From Acinetobacter dispersus (GTDB lineage: Bacteria; Pseudomonadota; Gammaproteobacteria; Pseudomonadales; Moraxellaceae): a DNA stretch of 64,000 nt. Below the pieces are notes generated by a model. The model was not told where the DNA came from. It ran no database searches and saw nothing but the letters and a program-made list of their open reading frames with translations. The stretch spans positions 3,038,001 to 3,102,000 of the forward strand of contig NZ_CP041970.1 of NCBI RefSeq assembly GCF_009884975.1. Direction: 5' to 3'. Positions 49,646-61,178 of the stretch are shown piece by piece. How positions within the stretch are numbered: position 1 is the first letter of the stretch; each line of letters starts with the position of its first letter. A program made the translations under genes and the position numbers.

Positions 49646-50075
49646 TTATCAACAATTCATTTTGTATTTTAAATTTAATTCTTGGATTTTGAATTTAAAT
49701 TTCGATATGCTCAGTTATCCACAATTCGAGTGAACCCTATAAGTAAATTCAAATTTTAAAATTTAAATTTATTACTATTAGGGAGGGTTTATTCTGTGGA
49801 AATGCATGTTTTTTTATAAATAAACATATAGTTACTTTGTGGATAACCATGTTTTTATTAATTTTATAATTTGTGGATAACTTCATGGTTAAAACTATCC
49901 ACAGCTTGTGCAAAAAGTTATGCACACGTGGTTTTAAATTTGAATTTATAAACGATTGCTTTCTTTTTCAGCAAAAGTCCCATAAATTTGCCTGACAGAT
50001 GTGGATAACTTGGTTAGAATGGCGACCCCTTCGAAAGATGGGGTTAGTGGTTTCTTTGTTTTTGAATTTAAAAAA
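49646..50075. other. oriC: Chromosomal replication origin oriC
   Basis: Between rpmH and dnaA. Perfect DnaA boxes: 49715-49723 (+), 49838-49846 (-), 49872-49880 (-), 50000-50008 (-), and TTATGCACA at 49918-49926. Single-mismatch boxes lie at 49646 and 49895. A/T-rich repeats of the TTTAAATTT type lie at 49667, 49687, 49745, 49931 and 50060 and would serve as unwinding elements. Position next to dnaA supports the call. Confidence 0.85.
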
Positions 50076-50095
50076 TGGATATATAGGGGATGCAC

Positions 50096-51490
50096 ATGCT
50101 CTGGACAGACTGCTTAACTCGCTTGCGACAAGAGCTCTCTGACAACGTCTTTGCGATGTGGATTCGTCCTTTGGTTGCTGAAGAAGTTGACGGTGTGATG
50201 CGTTTATATGCACCCAACCCATATTGGACACGTTATATTCAAGACAATCATTTAGAATTGATTTCAATTCTTGCTGAGCAATTATCGGAAGGCCGAGTAC
50301 GTCAGGTTGAAATCTTGGTTGATTCACGTCCAGGTACGATTCTGTCGTCTCATGAGCAACCTGCAACCACGACAGCAGCTTTAACGACACAAGTTTCTGT
50401 TCCAACAAAAGTTAAAAAAGAATCAGATTTGGTACAACCTAGCCAAAATGTCAGCAAAATACCGAAGAAAAGACAGTTAAATTCTCTATTTACTTTCTCA
50501 CTGTTTGTTGAAGGCCGATCGAACCAGATGGCTGCTGAAACATGTCGTAAAGTTTTGACCCAATTGGGGGCATCGCAGCACAACCCTTTATTTTTATATG
50601 GTCCAACAGGTCTGGGTAAAACACATTTAATGCAAGCTGTGGGTAATGCTTTATTACAAGCAAAACCGAATGCACGTGTGATGTACATGACCTCAGAAAG
50701 TTTTGTACAAGATTTTGTCAGTTCTTTGCAAAAAGGTAAGGTTGAAGAGTTTAAGAAAAATTGTCGTTCTTTAGATCTGTTATTGGTCGATGATATTCAT
50801 TTACTTGCTGGTAAAGAAGCGAGTTTGGTTGAATTTTTCTATACATTCAATGCTTTACTTGATGAATCTAAACAGATTATTTTAACTTCAGACCGTTATC
50901 CGAAAGAACTCACCGAACTTGATCCACGCTTAGTCTCTCGTTTTTCTTGGGGCTTATCTGTGGGTGTCGAGCCACCAGATATTGAAACTCGAATCGAAAT
51001 TTTGCTGAAAAAAGCTGAAAACAGTGGCGTTGATTTACCACGTAACTGTGCTTTATTTATTGCTCAACAAGTGGTTGCGAATGTGCGTGAGCTTGAAGGT
51101 GCGCTCAATAAAGTAGTGGCAATTTCACGTTTCAAAGGTACCGTAATTGACCTTGATGTCGTACGTGAATCTTTAAAAGATGTATTGGCAATTCGTGCAC
51201 GTACCATTAGTGTTGAAAATATTCAGCGTGTGGTGAGTGAATATTTCCGAATCCCACTGAAAGAATTGGTTGGACCAAAACGTACGCGTATTTATGCTCG
51301 CCCGCGTCAGTTAGCGATGGGACTTGCACGCGAATTAACTGGGGATAGTTTTCCTGAAATTGGAATGGCCTTTGGTGGTCGTGACCACAGTACCGTGATG
51401 CATGCCTGTGAAAAAGTCACGAGTTTGCGTGAAGAAGATCCAATTTTTAATGAAGACTATAAAAACCTCCTGCGTTTGTTACAGAGTTAA
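50096..51490 (+). CDS. dnaA: Chromosomal replication initiator protein DnaA
   Basis: 464-residue AAA+ initiator. Domain I begins LWTDCLTRLRQELSDNVFAMW, a variable linker follows, then Walker A GPTGLGKTH, Walker B LLLVDDIHLL, and domain IV with the DnaA-box recognition signature FGGRDHSTVMHACEKV. The start was chosen six bases after AGGGG; an ATG two codons earlier overlaps the ribosome site. Confidence 0.98.
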   Translation: MLWTDCLTRLRQELSDNVFAMWIRPLVAEEVDGVMRLYAPNPYWTRYIQDNHLELISILAEQLSEGRVRQVEILVDSRPGTILSSHEQPATTTAALTTQVSVPTKVKKESDLVQPSQNVSKIPKKRQLNSLFTFSLFVEGRSNQMAAETCRKVLTQLGASQHNPLFLYGPTGLGKTHLMQAVGNALLQAKPNARVMYMTSESFVQDFVSSLQKGKVEEFKKNCRSLDLLLVDDIHLLAGKEASLVEFFYTFNALLDESKQIILTSDRYPKELTELDPRLVSRFSWGLSVGVEPPDIETRIEILLKKAENSGVDLPRNCALFIAQQVVANVRELEGALNKVVAISRFKGTVIDLDVVRESLKDVLAIRARTISVENIQRVVSEYFRIPLKELVGPKRTRIYARPRQLAMGLARELTGDSFPEIGMAFGGRDHSTVMHACEKVTSLREEDPIFNEDYKNLLRLLQS

Positions 51491-51776
51491 GATTTGGTGT
51501 CGTAATATTTGACCTTGCGATGACAAATAGGGCTGAATTAACACAATCGGCCCAGTAATTATGTATTTATTGGCAAGTTGCTGAATGTAGTTTTAGTCGC
51601 ATTGAGCGATTTTTCATGCAAAAACAAGGCACAACCTTCTATATTTGAATCGGCAAAAGTGAATTGGGCGATTAATTGTCTATAGACCCGACTTTCAGAG
51701 TTGCAAACTGCTTTTAAGTGCAGCATAGTACACTGCTAACATTCATATCAGCTTCTGTTGTAAGAGGAATAAAATC

Positions 51777-52925
51777 GTGCGTTTGAAAATCGCTAAAGAA
51801 AGTTTAGTCAATGTTCTATCACATGTAGTGGGGGCTGTTGAACGTCGCCATACCTTGAATATTCTTTCAAATGTCAAAATTCAAACCACACAACAGGCCT
51901 TAACGATTACGGGCTCTGATTTAGAAGTTGAACTGGTTGCAAGCACAACGTTAGCTGATGGTGCTTGTTTAGAAGCAGGTGAAACAACAGTTCCAGCGCG
52001 TAAATTAGTCGAAATTTGTAAATCTCTTCCGACAGCAGCTTTGATTGATTTGCAAATTACAGAAGATCAACGCTGTATCTTAAAATCAGGGAACAGCCGT
52101 TTTGTTTTGGGTACTCTTCCTGCTGAAGATTATCCATTGCTAACCACTGAAAATAGTCAGGGTACACAAGTTCAGGTAACACAGCGCGAATTGAAGCGTT
52201 TATTTGAAAAAACAGCCTTTGCAATGGCTGTACAAGACGTACGTTTTTATTTGACTGGTACTTTGCTGGAAATTGATCAAAATCAACTACGTACAGTAAC
52301 CACTGATGGACATCGTCTAGCTTTGTGTGAAGTTTTAGCTTCTTCAACAGCAGCATCGCCGATGCAAGCAATTGTTCCACGTAAGGCAGTAGGCGAATTA
52401 CAACGTTTACTGAGTATTGAAGATGAGCAATTAACCTTGTTGATTGGGCGTGAACTGTTGAATGTCACCATTAATACGCCAAGCCGTGATAAAGAGCAGG
52501 GTGATATAACGGTTCGTTTCACGACCAAGTTAATTGATGGAAAGTTCCCAGATTATCGTCGTGTAATTCCAAAAAATGGTGATAAGCATGTGTTTATTGC
52601 ACACGATGTATTCAAGCAATCTTTACAACGTGTTGCTATTTTAAGTAATGAAAAACTTCGTGGTGTTTTCTTGAATTTTAATCAAGATTCATTGCAGTTG
52701 CGTGCCAATAACCCAGAACAGGATGAAGCGGTAGAAGATATTGCAATTCAATATCAAGATGCCCCTCTAGAAATGTCATTTAATGCGCAATATATCCTTG
52801 AAGTACTCGGTGTACTGGATGGAGATGATGTGAAAATGAGCATGAGCGAAGCCAATCAATCGGTACTTGTCCAAGATCCAGCGCATCCTGATCAAACCTA
52901 TGTTGTGATGCCAATGCGAGTTTAA
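51777..52925 (+). CDS. dnaN: DNA polymerase III sliding clamp (beta subunit)
   Basis: 382-residue clamp made of three similar domains, starting RLKIAKESLVNVLSHVVGAVERRHTLNIL and ending VVMPMRV. It starts with GTG behind AGAGGA. A 286-base gap without a gene separates it from dnaA, so it may have its own promoter. recF follows after 23 bases. Confidence 0.97.
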   Translation: MRLKIAKESLVNVLSHVVGAVERRHTLNILSNVKIQTTQQALTITGSDLEVELVASTTLADGACLEAGETTVPARKLVEICKSLPTAALIDLQITEDQRCILKSGNSRFVLGTLPAEDYPLLTTENSQGTQVQVTQRELKRLFEKTAFAMAVQDVRFYLTGTLLEIDQNQLRTVTTDGHRLALCEVLASSTAASPMQAIVPRKAVGELQRLLSIEDEQLTLLIGRELLNVTINTPSRDKEQGDITVRFTTKLIDGKFPDYRRVIPKNGDKHVFIAHDVFKQSLQRVAILSNEKLRGVFLNFNQDSLQLRANNPEQDEAVEDIAIQYQDAPLEMSFNAQYILEVLGVLDGDDVKMSMSEANQSVLVQDPAHPDQTYVVMPMRV

Positions 52926-52948
52926 TGACGAGATTTGAGTTTTAAAGC

Positions 52949-54031
52949 ATGCAAATCACGCGTTTAAATATCGAACGTGTACGTAATTTAAAGACGGTTG
53001 CACTCCATGAGTTGCAACCGTTTAATATTTTTTACGGCGCAAATGGTTCTGGAAAAACTTCAGTTCTAGAGTCAATTCATTTACTGGCGACTGGTCGTTC
53101 ATTTCGAACCCATATTCCAAAACATTACATCCAATATGACGCTGGGGATGCGATTGTGTTTGCGCAATCTGCCAGTGAACGTATTGGTATGCAAAAGTTG
53201 GCTTCGGGCGAACAGGTAATTAAGGTCAATGGCGATACCATTGCGACACAAGGTCAGCTGGCAAAATTATTGCCTTTACAGCATATCGATCCACAAAGTA
53301 CCGATATCATTGATCATGGTGCAAAGCCTAGGCGACAGTTATTAGATTGGTTAATGTTCCACGTGGAACCTGAGTTTTATTTTGCATGGCAGTATTATTC
53401 TCGAGCACTCAAACAACGTAATAGTTTGCTTAAGACACGGCGCAATCTGACTTTGGCTGATTTAGAGCCTTGGAATAAAATGCTGAGTGATTATGGCGAA
53501 ATGCTGCATTCACAACGGGTCAGTATTGTTGAGCAATGGAACCAATTTTTCCATGAAGATTTAAAGCAACTTCTACCCAATCTTGAAATTGAACTGGAAT
53601 ACAATCCCGGCTTTCATACTGAACAAGGTCTATTGCAGGACTTGGTTCAGCAGCATCAAAGAGACCTCGATCGGCGTTATACCGAGTACGGTCCGCATCG
53701 TGCTGATTTACGTTTAAAAACGCCTTTTGGCAATGCAGATGATGTGTTATCTCGCGGACAAAAAAAGTTGTTAATCATGGCATTAAAACTGTCACAAATT
53801 GCAATGCTACATGCGAGTAATAAGGAAACTGTGGTATTATTAGATGATCTGACAGCAGAGTTAGATGAGACTGCACAACAACGTTTAATTGAGCGATTGA
53901 GTCAGTTAGGAAGTCAAGTTTTTATGACCACCTTGGACCATGCGTCGGTATTAAAACACTTACAGGATTTGTCGATTTCTTTTCAATTATTCCACGTTGT
54001 TCACGGTCAAGTCAGTCTTGCTGCGCCATAA
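52949..54031 (+). CDS. recF: DNA replication and repair protein RecF
   Basis: 360-residue ABC-type ATPase that loads RecA at gaps with RecOR. Walker [10 protein letters not shown] at residues about 30-38, signature [17 protein letters not shown] and Walker [13 protein letters not shown] are present. A parS-like sequence lies inside the coding region at 53355-53370. Confidence 0.96.
   Translation: MQITRLNIERVRNLKTVALHELQPFNIFYGANGSGKTSVLESIHLLATGRSFRTHIPKHYIQYDAGDAIVFAQSASERIGMQKLASGEQVIKVNGDTIATQGQLAKLLPLQHIDPQSTDIIDHGAKPRRQLLDWLMFHVEPEFYFAWQYYSRALKQRNSLLKTRRNLTLADLEPWNKMLSDYGEMLHSQRVSIVEQWNQFFHEDLKQLLPNLEIELEYNPGFHTEQGLLQDLVQQHQRDLDRRYTEYGPHRADLRLKTPFGNADDVLSRGQKKLLIMALKLSQIAMLHASNKETVVLLDDLTAELDETAQQRLIERLSQLGSQVFMTTLDHASVLKHLQDLSISFQLFHVVHGQVSLAAP
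53355..53370. other. parS-like site inside recF
   Basis: TGTTCCACGTGGAACC: 15 of 16 bases match the palindromic parS form TGTTCCACGTGGAACA. It encodes the residues FHVEP in RecF, so coding constraint and site may coincide. Confidence 0.6.
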
Positions 54032-54068
54032 TTTTATTTTTCATCTTTAAATAGATCAATATTACTAG

Positions 54069-56546
<2,478 letters not shown>

Positions 56547-56573
56547 TTAGCTTAGGCATCAATACCAAACAAA

Positions 56574-56610
56574 AGAGCTTATCTTTTACCGCGCTGTAAA
56601 AGATAAGCTC
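56574..56610. terminator. Terminator between gyrB and the PepSY operon
   Basis: A 14-bp perfect stem GAGCTTATCTTTTA/TAAAAGATAAGCTC. On the minus strand it is followed by TTTTG and overlaps the stop codon of the 58-residue gene. Confidence 0.75.
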
Positions 56611-56755
56611 TCCATGCTGCAACTAACAAGGGCAGCAGGGTGATAATAAGAAAAATAACATCTGCAATACCATCCATCAGCAGCATGCCAACAATCCCTA
56701 AAATACTGCATAAAGCTAACAGCCATAACACACTTAATTTATTCCACAGTTGCAT
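56579..56755 (-). CDS. Small hydrophobic protein, 58 residues
   Basis: MQLWNKLSVLWLLALCSILG begins a 58-residue protein with two hydrophobic helices (about residues 8-27 and 30-47) and a basic end AYLLQRGKR. Its ATG lies inside the last codons of the PepSY gene (17-base overlap), so it is probably translationally coupled. Small membrane partners of PepSY reductases are known in siderophore systems (for example FpvH next to FpvG); equivalence here is inference. Confidence 0.65.
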   Translation of the reverse strand: MQLWNKLSVLWLLALCSILGIVGMLLMDGIADVIFLIITLLPLLVAAWRAYLLQRGKR

Positions 56756-57896
56756 CGTTGACTCCTTTTAGATTTCTTTGCTGACGTTTTGCCCACCATA
56801 ACCATGCACCATTCAGGGTAATAAATAAGGTGAGTAAGGTGCATAGACTCCATAAGATCTTTAAAGGCATGCCGCCGTAATTGCCAAAATGCAAAGGTTG
56901 TGACAGTAATATGGCTTTCAGATAGGTGGGTAATTCTTCAACCGTATCGACTTGTCCTGTCTCAGCATTGACCAAGGCGACTTTCAGCATTTTTTCCTGT
57001 AAGCCTTCATTGCCTTGCAGCAAGACCATGTAATGACCCTGAGTTGAATATTCTGTTTTAGGAAAAAATACACTGGTGGGATGCCAGCCGACTTCACCCT
57101 TCTGGGCGGCCGCATAGACCTGATCAATGCTTAAATTTGGATGAATCACACTGGCATGCTGATATTTGTCTTGGAGGGCTTTCAGTTCAGTGATTTGCCA
57201 AACTCCAATCGCAACCGTCCCAAAACCCAGTAGAAATCCAGTTAAGGTCACTACCAAGGCCCAACCGAGGATTGCAGAGCCAATTAAATTATGCAGGTCA
57301 AGCTGTAATAGTCGCTGACCCTTTCTAAAACGAATAATGCCAAAAAAGAATTTTTTGACATAAGGGGCGTAGACCACGAGCCCAGAAACCAGTGATAAGA
57401 ACACTAAAAATGCAATCAGTGCTCCAATCAACTGTCCAGTAAAACCTAAAAACCAGTTGGCATGTAGTTCCAGTAAGAAGCCAGTCAAAGTATCTCGTTC
57501 ATTTGGTTGCTGAATTAATGTCGCAGAACCAATATCTGCAAATAACCAACGTGCTTGTTCAAAGCTTTGCTCTGGTTTGGCCATACCAATCAATAGCACG
57601 CCAGGATGATGCTCAGGGTCGTAGCCTGTACTGATGATTTGCTCTTTGGGATAGGTTTTTTGTGCTGTTGCTAATGAATCTGCGAGCGGGCGTTGTTGCT
57701 GAATTGAGGAGTGTAAAGCAGTAGGTTCAACGCCAAGCGCGTGATCGATTTCTTCATGAAAGATAAGTATCACCCCTGTGATGGATAAAATCGCAAAGGG
57801 GATCACGATCACCAAGCTGATCCAACGATGAATCCATAAGTTAATGCGAAACCAGCGCGAGTTGGTTTTTTTAATGGCAGTTGCTGTTTGCTTCAT
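56739..57896 (-). CDS. PepSY-associated TM domain protein (probable iron-reductase type)
   Basis: 385 residues with four membrane helices and two PepSY-like periplasmic segments. The N-terminal INLWIHRWISLVIVIPFAILSITGVILIFHEEID is the family signature with conserved histidines; LDLHNLIGSAILGWALVVTLTGF follows in helix 3. Proteins of this kind reduce ferric siderophores or act in haem/iron uptake. A Fur-box-like sequence lies about 80-95 bases upstream, supporting iron regulation. Confidence 0.88.
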   Translation of the reverse strand: MKQTATAIKKTNSRWFRINLWIHRWISLVIVIPFAILSITGVILIFHEEIDHALGVEPTALHSSIQQQRPLADSLATAQKTYPKEQIISTGYDPEHHPGVLLIGMAKPEQSFEQARWLFADIGSATLIQQPNERDTLTGFLLELHANWFLGFTGQLIGALIAFLVFLSLVSGLVVYAPYVKKFFFGIIRFRKGQRLLQLDLHNLIGSAILGWALVVTLTGFLLGFGTVAIGVWQITELKALQDKYQHASVIHPNLSIDQVYAAAQKGEVGWHPTSVFFPKTEYSTQGHYMVLLQGNEGLQEKMLKVALVNAETGQVDTVEELPTYLKAILLSQPLHFGNYGGMPLKILWSLCTLLTLFITLNGAWLWWAKRQQRNLKGVNDATVE

Positions 57897-57972
57897 AACT
57901 GATTTTCCAATGAAGGTGAGTGCATTGGCTTCCTTAAGGTTTGTGTTTTTATGAAGTGATTTTATTTTTATT

Positions 57973-57991
57973 GATAATTATTTTCATTATT
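57973..57991. promoter_or_regulatory. Fur-box-like operator
   Basis: GATAATTATTTTCATTATT: 15 of 19 bases match the consensus GATAATGATAATCATTATC. It lies upstream of the PepSY gene, where a Fur repressor would block transcription. Confidence 0.65.
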
Positions 57992-58009
57992 ATTTACTAT
58001 TGTTTTTTA

Positions 58010-58025
58010 CGTTCCACGTGAAACC
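58010..58025. other. parS-like site
   Basis: CGTTCCACGTGAAACC: the central 14 bases GTTCCACGTGAAAC match the parS consensus, both outermost bases deviate. Intergenic, about 8 kb from oriC. Confidence 0.55.
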
Positions 58026-58045
58026 TTAGACTGAATAAAATGATT

Positions 58046-58077
58046 AAAAAAAAGGTAGCCGATGAAATCGCCTACCT
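58046..58077 (-). terminator. Terminator of the DedA-family gene
   Basis: AGGTAG/CTACCT with an inner CGAT/ATCG stem, followed on the minus strand by T8. About 60 bases past the stop. Confidence 0.8.
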
Positions 58078-58139
58078 ATTAATGATCTATTTAAGCTTGA
58101 AATGAATGATAATCAGATTTCTGTCAGCAAAAATGCTTA

Positions 58140-58697
58140 TTAACTTTCGACAAAGTCGCTAACTTGGATTAATGCATGTCCAAATAAATAGCCTGCTGTC
58201 ACTAGCACACTGATCCACAGCAAAGCCCCTAAAATGTTATACACCACAAAGTGACTATAATTCATGTTGCTTGAACCTGCTGCCAATGGCGCAAATGAAC
58301 GAGCAAAAGGAATAAAACGAGCCAGTAGAATGGTTTTCCCACCATGCTTTAAGAAGAACACATTGGTTTTTTGCAGGTATTCTTGCTTAATAAAGCGTGA
58401 TTTAACATTGAAAATACGATCACCAAAATGACGGCCAATGTGATAATTCACCATATAACCCAATGCAGCTGCGAAAAATAGGAGGCTGATCATGTAACCA
58501 AGATGCATGATTTCCACTACGGAACATAATGCTCCCACCGTCAATAACAGACTGTCGCCAGGTAAAAAGAACATAAAAACAAAGGCTGTTTCTGAAAAAA
58601 TAATCAGAAAAAGGATGAAATAAATCCATAAGCCATATTCTTGAACCAAAACAGGCAAAATATGTTCAAAATTAAAAATAAAATCTAAAGAATTCAT
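58140..58697 (-). CDS. DedA-family membrane protein
   Basis: 185-residue DedA/VTT-domain protein with about five helices. Seen: the family acidic and PGD motif FSETAFVFMFFLPGDSLLL, then NYHIGRHFGDRI and the basic signature ARFIPFARSFAPLAAGSSNMNY. DedA proteins are implicated in flipping undecaprenyl phosphate or phospholipids across the inner membrane. Which one this is cannot be told. Confidence 0.9.
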   Translation of the reverse strand: MNSLDFIFNFEHILPVLVQEYGLWIYFILFLIIFSETAFVFMFFLPGDSLLLTVGALCSVVEIMHLGYMISLLFFAAALGYMVNYHIGRHFGDRIFNVKSRFIKQEYLQKTNVFFLKHGGKTILLARFIPFARSFAPLAAGSSNMNYSHFVVYNILGALLWISVLVTAGYLFGHALIQVSDFVES

Positions 58698-59037
58698 TCA
58701 GTTTGTATAATCCAAAATAGAGTACTCACCAAATTAAAGTACAAAAAATGTGAAATGAATTTAACCCTCAGGATTCATTCGTCAGTTATAACTATACAAC
58801 AGTGGGAGCCGAGTATATCGAGCCTGAAGCTAAAGCTCAATTTTCTGAGAAAATTCCAATTTTTACCTTATCTTAAATTATCGACAAATTCATGACACTT
58901 TTAATGCTATTCATTGTGTTTTTAAGTATCTGAGCATTTGTTAGATCAAGAAAATCGAAGATTTTGTTTAAAGAAATGGCCTCATAAGATGACCTCCATA
59001 CACGTTAAGCTACAACGTGTATGGACTATTATTCATC
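58698..59037. other. Intergenic region without a gene
   Basis: 340 bases with no supported gene. It holds a hairpin at 58996-59024 and short dyads, otherwise A/T-rich. Confidence 0.5.
58996..59024 (-). terminator. Hairpin past the ABC-F gene
   Basis: CCATACACGTT/AACGTGTATGG 11-bp stem with a 7-base loop, 14 bases past the stop. There is no T-run, so intrinsic termination is uncertain. Confidence 0.4.
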
Positions 59038-60966
59038 TTAGTCTGCGAAAGAGCTTTCCAACTCCTCCAGTTCCATCATTAACTCTAATAACTGCTCTTC
59101 ATGCTGTTCCAATTTTGCTTTCAGCTCATTTTGTTCATTCATCAGCTTGATCAAATCATCTTTGCGATTGGCGTCATACAACGCACTGTCTGCCAATGCA
59201 TTTTCAATTTCAGCTAAGCGAGGCTGAACCTTTTCAATTTGAGCTTCGACTTTTTCAATATTTTTACGAATCGGACGCGTCAATTCACGGCGACGAGCAG
59301 TCTCTTTACGCTGTGCTTCCTTATCAACTTTTCCAGTAGGGGTGCTGGTGCTTGCCGTTTGCTGTTGTAAGACGCTCTGTGCATTGATTTGTTGTTGACG
59401 CGCTTCACGTAACCATTTGGCATAATCTTGTAAGTCACCCTCAAATTCAGTGCATTTGCCTGCATGAACTAACAGGAGGTCATCACAAACACTGGCAATC
59501 AGCTGACGTTCGTGCGAAACCAGAACCACAGCTCCTTCAAAATCTTGCAGTGCCATGGTCAAGGCATGACGCATGTCCAAATCTAAATGGTTGGTTGGTT
59601 CATCAAGGATTAAAACATTCGGACGTAACCATACAATAAGAGCCAAAGCGAGACGCGCACGTTCGCCGCCAGAGAAGCTTTCGCACGGTGTGTCCATACG
59701 TTCGCCACTAAAGCCAAAGCCACCTAAAAAGGCACGTAAAGCAGCTTCACTGATCTTTTTGTCAGCAATACGGGCCAGTTGTAGCATTGGACTGGCATTG
59801 GCATCTAATGCATCCATTTGATGCTGGGCAAAATAACCAATATTGAGCAGCTCAGAAGCCTTACGTTCACCCGCCAGTAATGGCAGATCTCCGACCAAAG
59901 TTTTGATCAAGGTTGATTTACCTGCACCATTCATCCCCAATAAGCCGATACGTGAACTTGGGGTGATTTGCAGACGAATCTTTTCAGCAATCATTTTATC
60001 GCCGTAACCAATTGTGGCTGCATCTAAACTAAGCAAAGGCGAGCTCATTTTGGTCGGCTCACGGAAGCTAAAGGTGAAGGGTGTATCGACATGTGCAGGC
60101 GCAAGCTGCTGCATTCGCTCAAGTTGTTTAATTCGGCTTTGTGCTTGGCGAGCTTTAGTGGCTTTCGCCTTAAAACGATCAATAAATTTTTGCAGATGTG
60201 CACGCGTCTCTTGTTGTTTCTCAAAGGCTTGCTGTTGTTGAGCTAAACGTTCGCTACGTGTGGTTTCAAAAGTGGAATAGTTGCCTGTATATAGCGTGAG
60301 TTCCTGATTTTCGATATGCAAAATGTGGTCAGTAATGGCATCGAGGAAATCACGGTCATGTGAAATCAGAACCAGTGTGCCTTCATAAGCTTTCAGCCAG
60401 TCTTCTAACCACAAGATTGCATCTAAGTCTAAGTGGTTGGTTGGCTCATCCAGTAATAAGAAGTCTGAACGGCTCATCAAGGTACGCGCAAGATTTAAAC
60501 GCATCCGCCAGCCGCCAGAGAAGCTCGCCACATTTAAACGCAATTGATGATCCAGAAACCCGAGTCCAGCCATGAGTTGCGCAGCTTTGGCAGGCGCAGC
60601 ATAGCCATGAATTTCATCAAAACGACCATGAAGTTGAGCTAAGTCATCATTACTGAGTTGATCTGGATGAGCGAGTTTTTCTTGAATGTCCCAATATTCT
60701 TCGTCACCAGACAAAACAAAATCAATTGCTGGCATTTCCAAGGCTTTAATTTCTTGTGCCATATGGGCAACTGTCCAGACTGCTGGACGGGTCAGATTGC
60801 CCTCATCTGCGACCAACTCACCTAGGAATGCAGCAAATAAAGTTGATTTACCTGCACCATTCACGCCTGTAAGACCAATTTTCCAGCCCGGATGAAGCTG
60901 CATTGAAGCTTTTTGGAATAAAACTCGCCCACCACGGCGTAATGAAACTTGGTCAAATTGGATCAT
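59038..60966 (-). CDS. ABC-F family ATPase (YheS-like)
   Basis: 642-residue soluble protein with two ABC domains. Walker A motifs are GVNGAGKST (about residue 34) and GMNGAGKST (about 343); signatures are FSGGWRMRLNLA and FSGGERARLALAL; each is followed by LLLDEPTNHLDLD or LILDEPTNHLDLD. The inter-domain linker is the Gln/Lys/Arg-rich helical P-site motif region, and a charged C-terminal coiled coil follows. ABC-F proteins bind the ribosomal E site and act in translation. Sequence and length fit the YheS group rather than EttA. Confidence 0.93.
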   Translation of the reverse strand: MIQFDQVSLRRGGRVLFQKASMQLHPGWKIGLTGVNGAGKSTLFAAFLGELVADEGNLTRPAVWTVAHMAQEIKALEMPAIDFVLSGDEEYWDIQEKLAHPDQLSNDDLAQLHGRFDEIHGYAAPAKAAQLMAGLGFLDHQLRLNVASFSGGWRMRLNLARTLMSRSDFLLLDEPTNHLDLDAILWLEDWLKAYEGTLVLISHDRDFLDAITDHILHIENQELTLYTGNYSTFETTRSERLAQQQQAFEKQQETRAHLQKFIDRFKAKATKARQAQSRIKQLERMQQLAPAHVDTPFTFSFREPTKMSSPLLSLDAATIGYGDKMIAEKIRLQITPSSRIGLLGMNGAGKSTLIKTLVGDLPLLAGERKASELLNIGYFAQHQMDALDANASPMLQLARIADKKISEAALRAFLGGFGFSGERMDTPCESFSGGERARLALALIVWLRPNVLILDEPTNHLDLDMRHALTMALQDFEGAVVLVSHERQLIASVCDDLLLVHAGKCTEFEGDLQDYAKWLREARQQQINAQSVLQQQTASTSTPTGKVDKEAQRKETARRRELTRPIRKNIEKVEAQIEKVQPRLAEIENALADSALYDANRKDDLIKLMNEQNELKAKLEQHEEQLLELMMELEELESSFAD

Positions 60967-61075
60967 GAGTATGCAAAATAGCGAATAGATAGCTGCATTT
61001 TAAGGTGATCGCCCATGAATGCAAATTTTTATATTTAAGATCAAGTTGTCTGAATTGAGCTGATCAATCAATCAT

Positions 61076-61099
61076 AAAATAGAGCAAAAGCTCTATTTT
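61076..61099 (+). terminator. Terminator-like hairpin upstream of the first solute-binding gene
   Basis: AAAATAGAGC/GCTCTATTTT stem with an AAAA loop and a short T-run. There is no plus-strand gene before it in reach. The same hairpin type precedes the third paralogue at 63514, so it may be an attenuator or a remnant of an older tandem array. Confidence 0.5.
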
Positions 61100-61178
61100 T
61101 GTGACGCGAATCAGATTATCATTTAAATTATATGAAAAATAAGTAATTAGACAAAAAGCAGATAAACAGGATTTAAGG

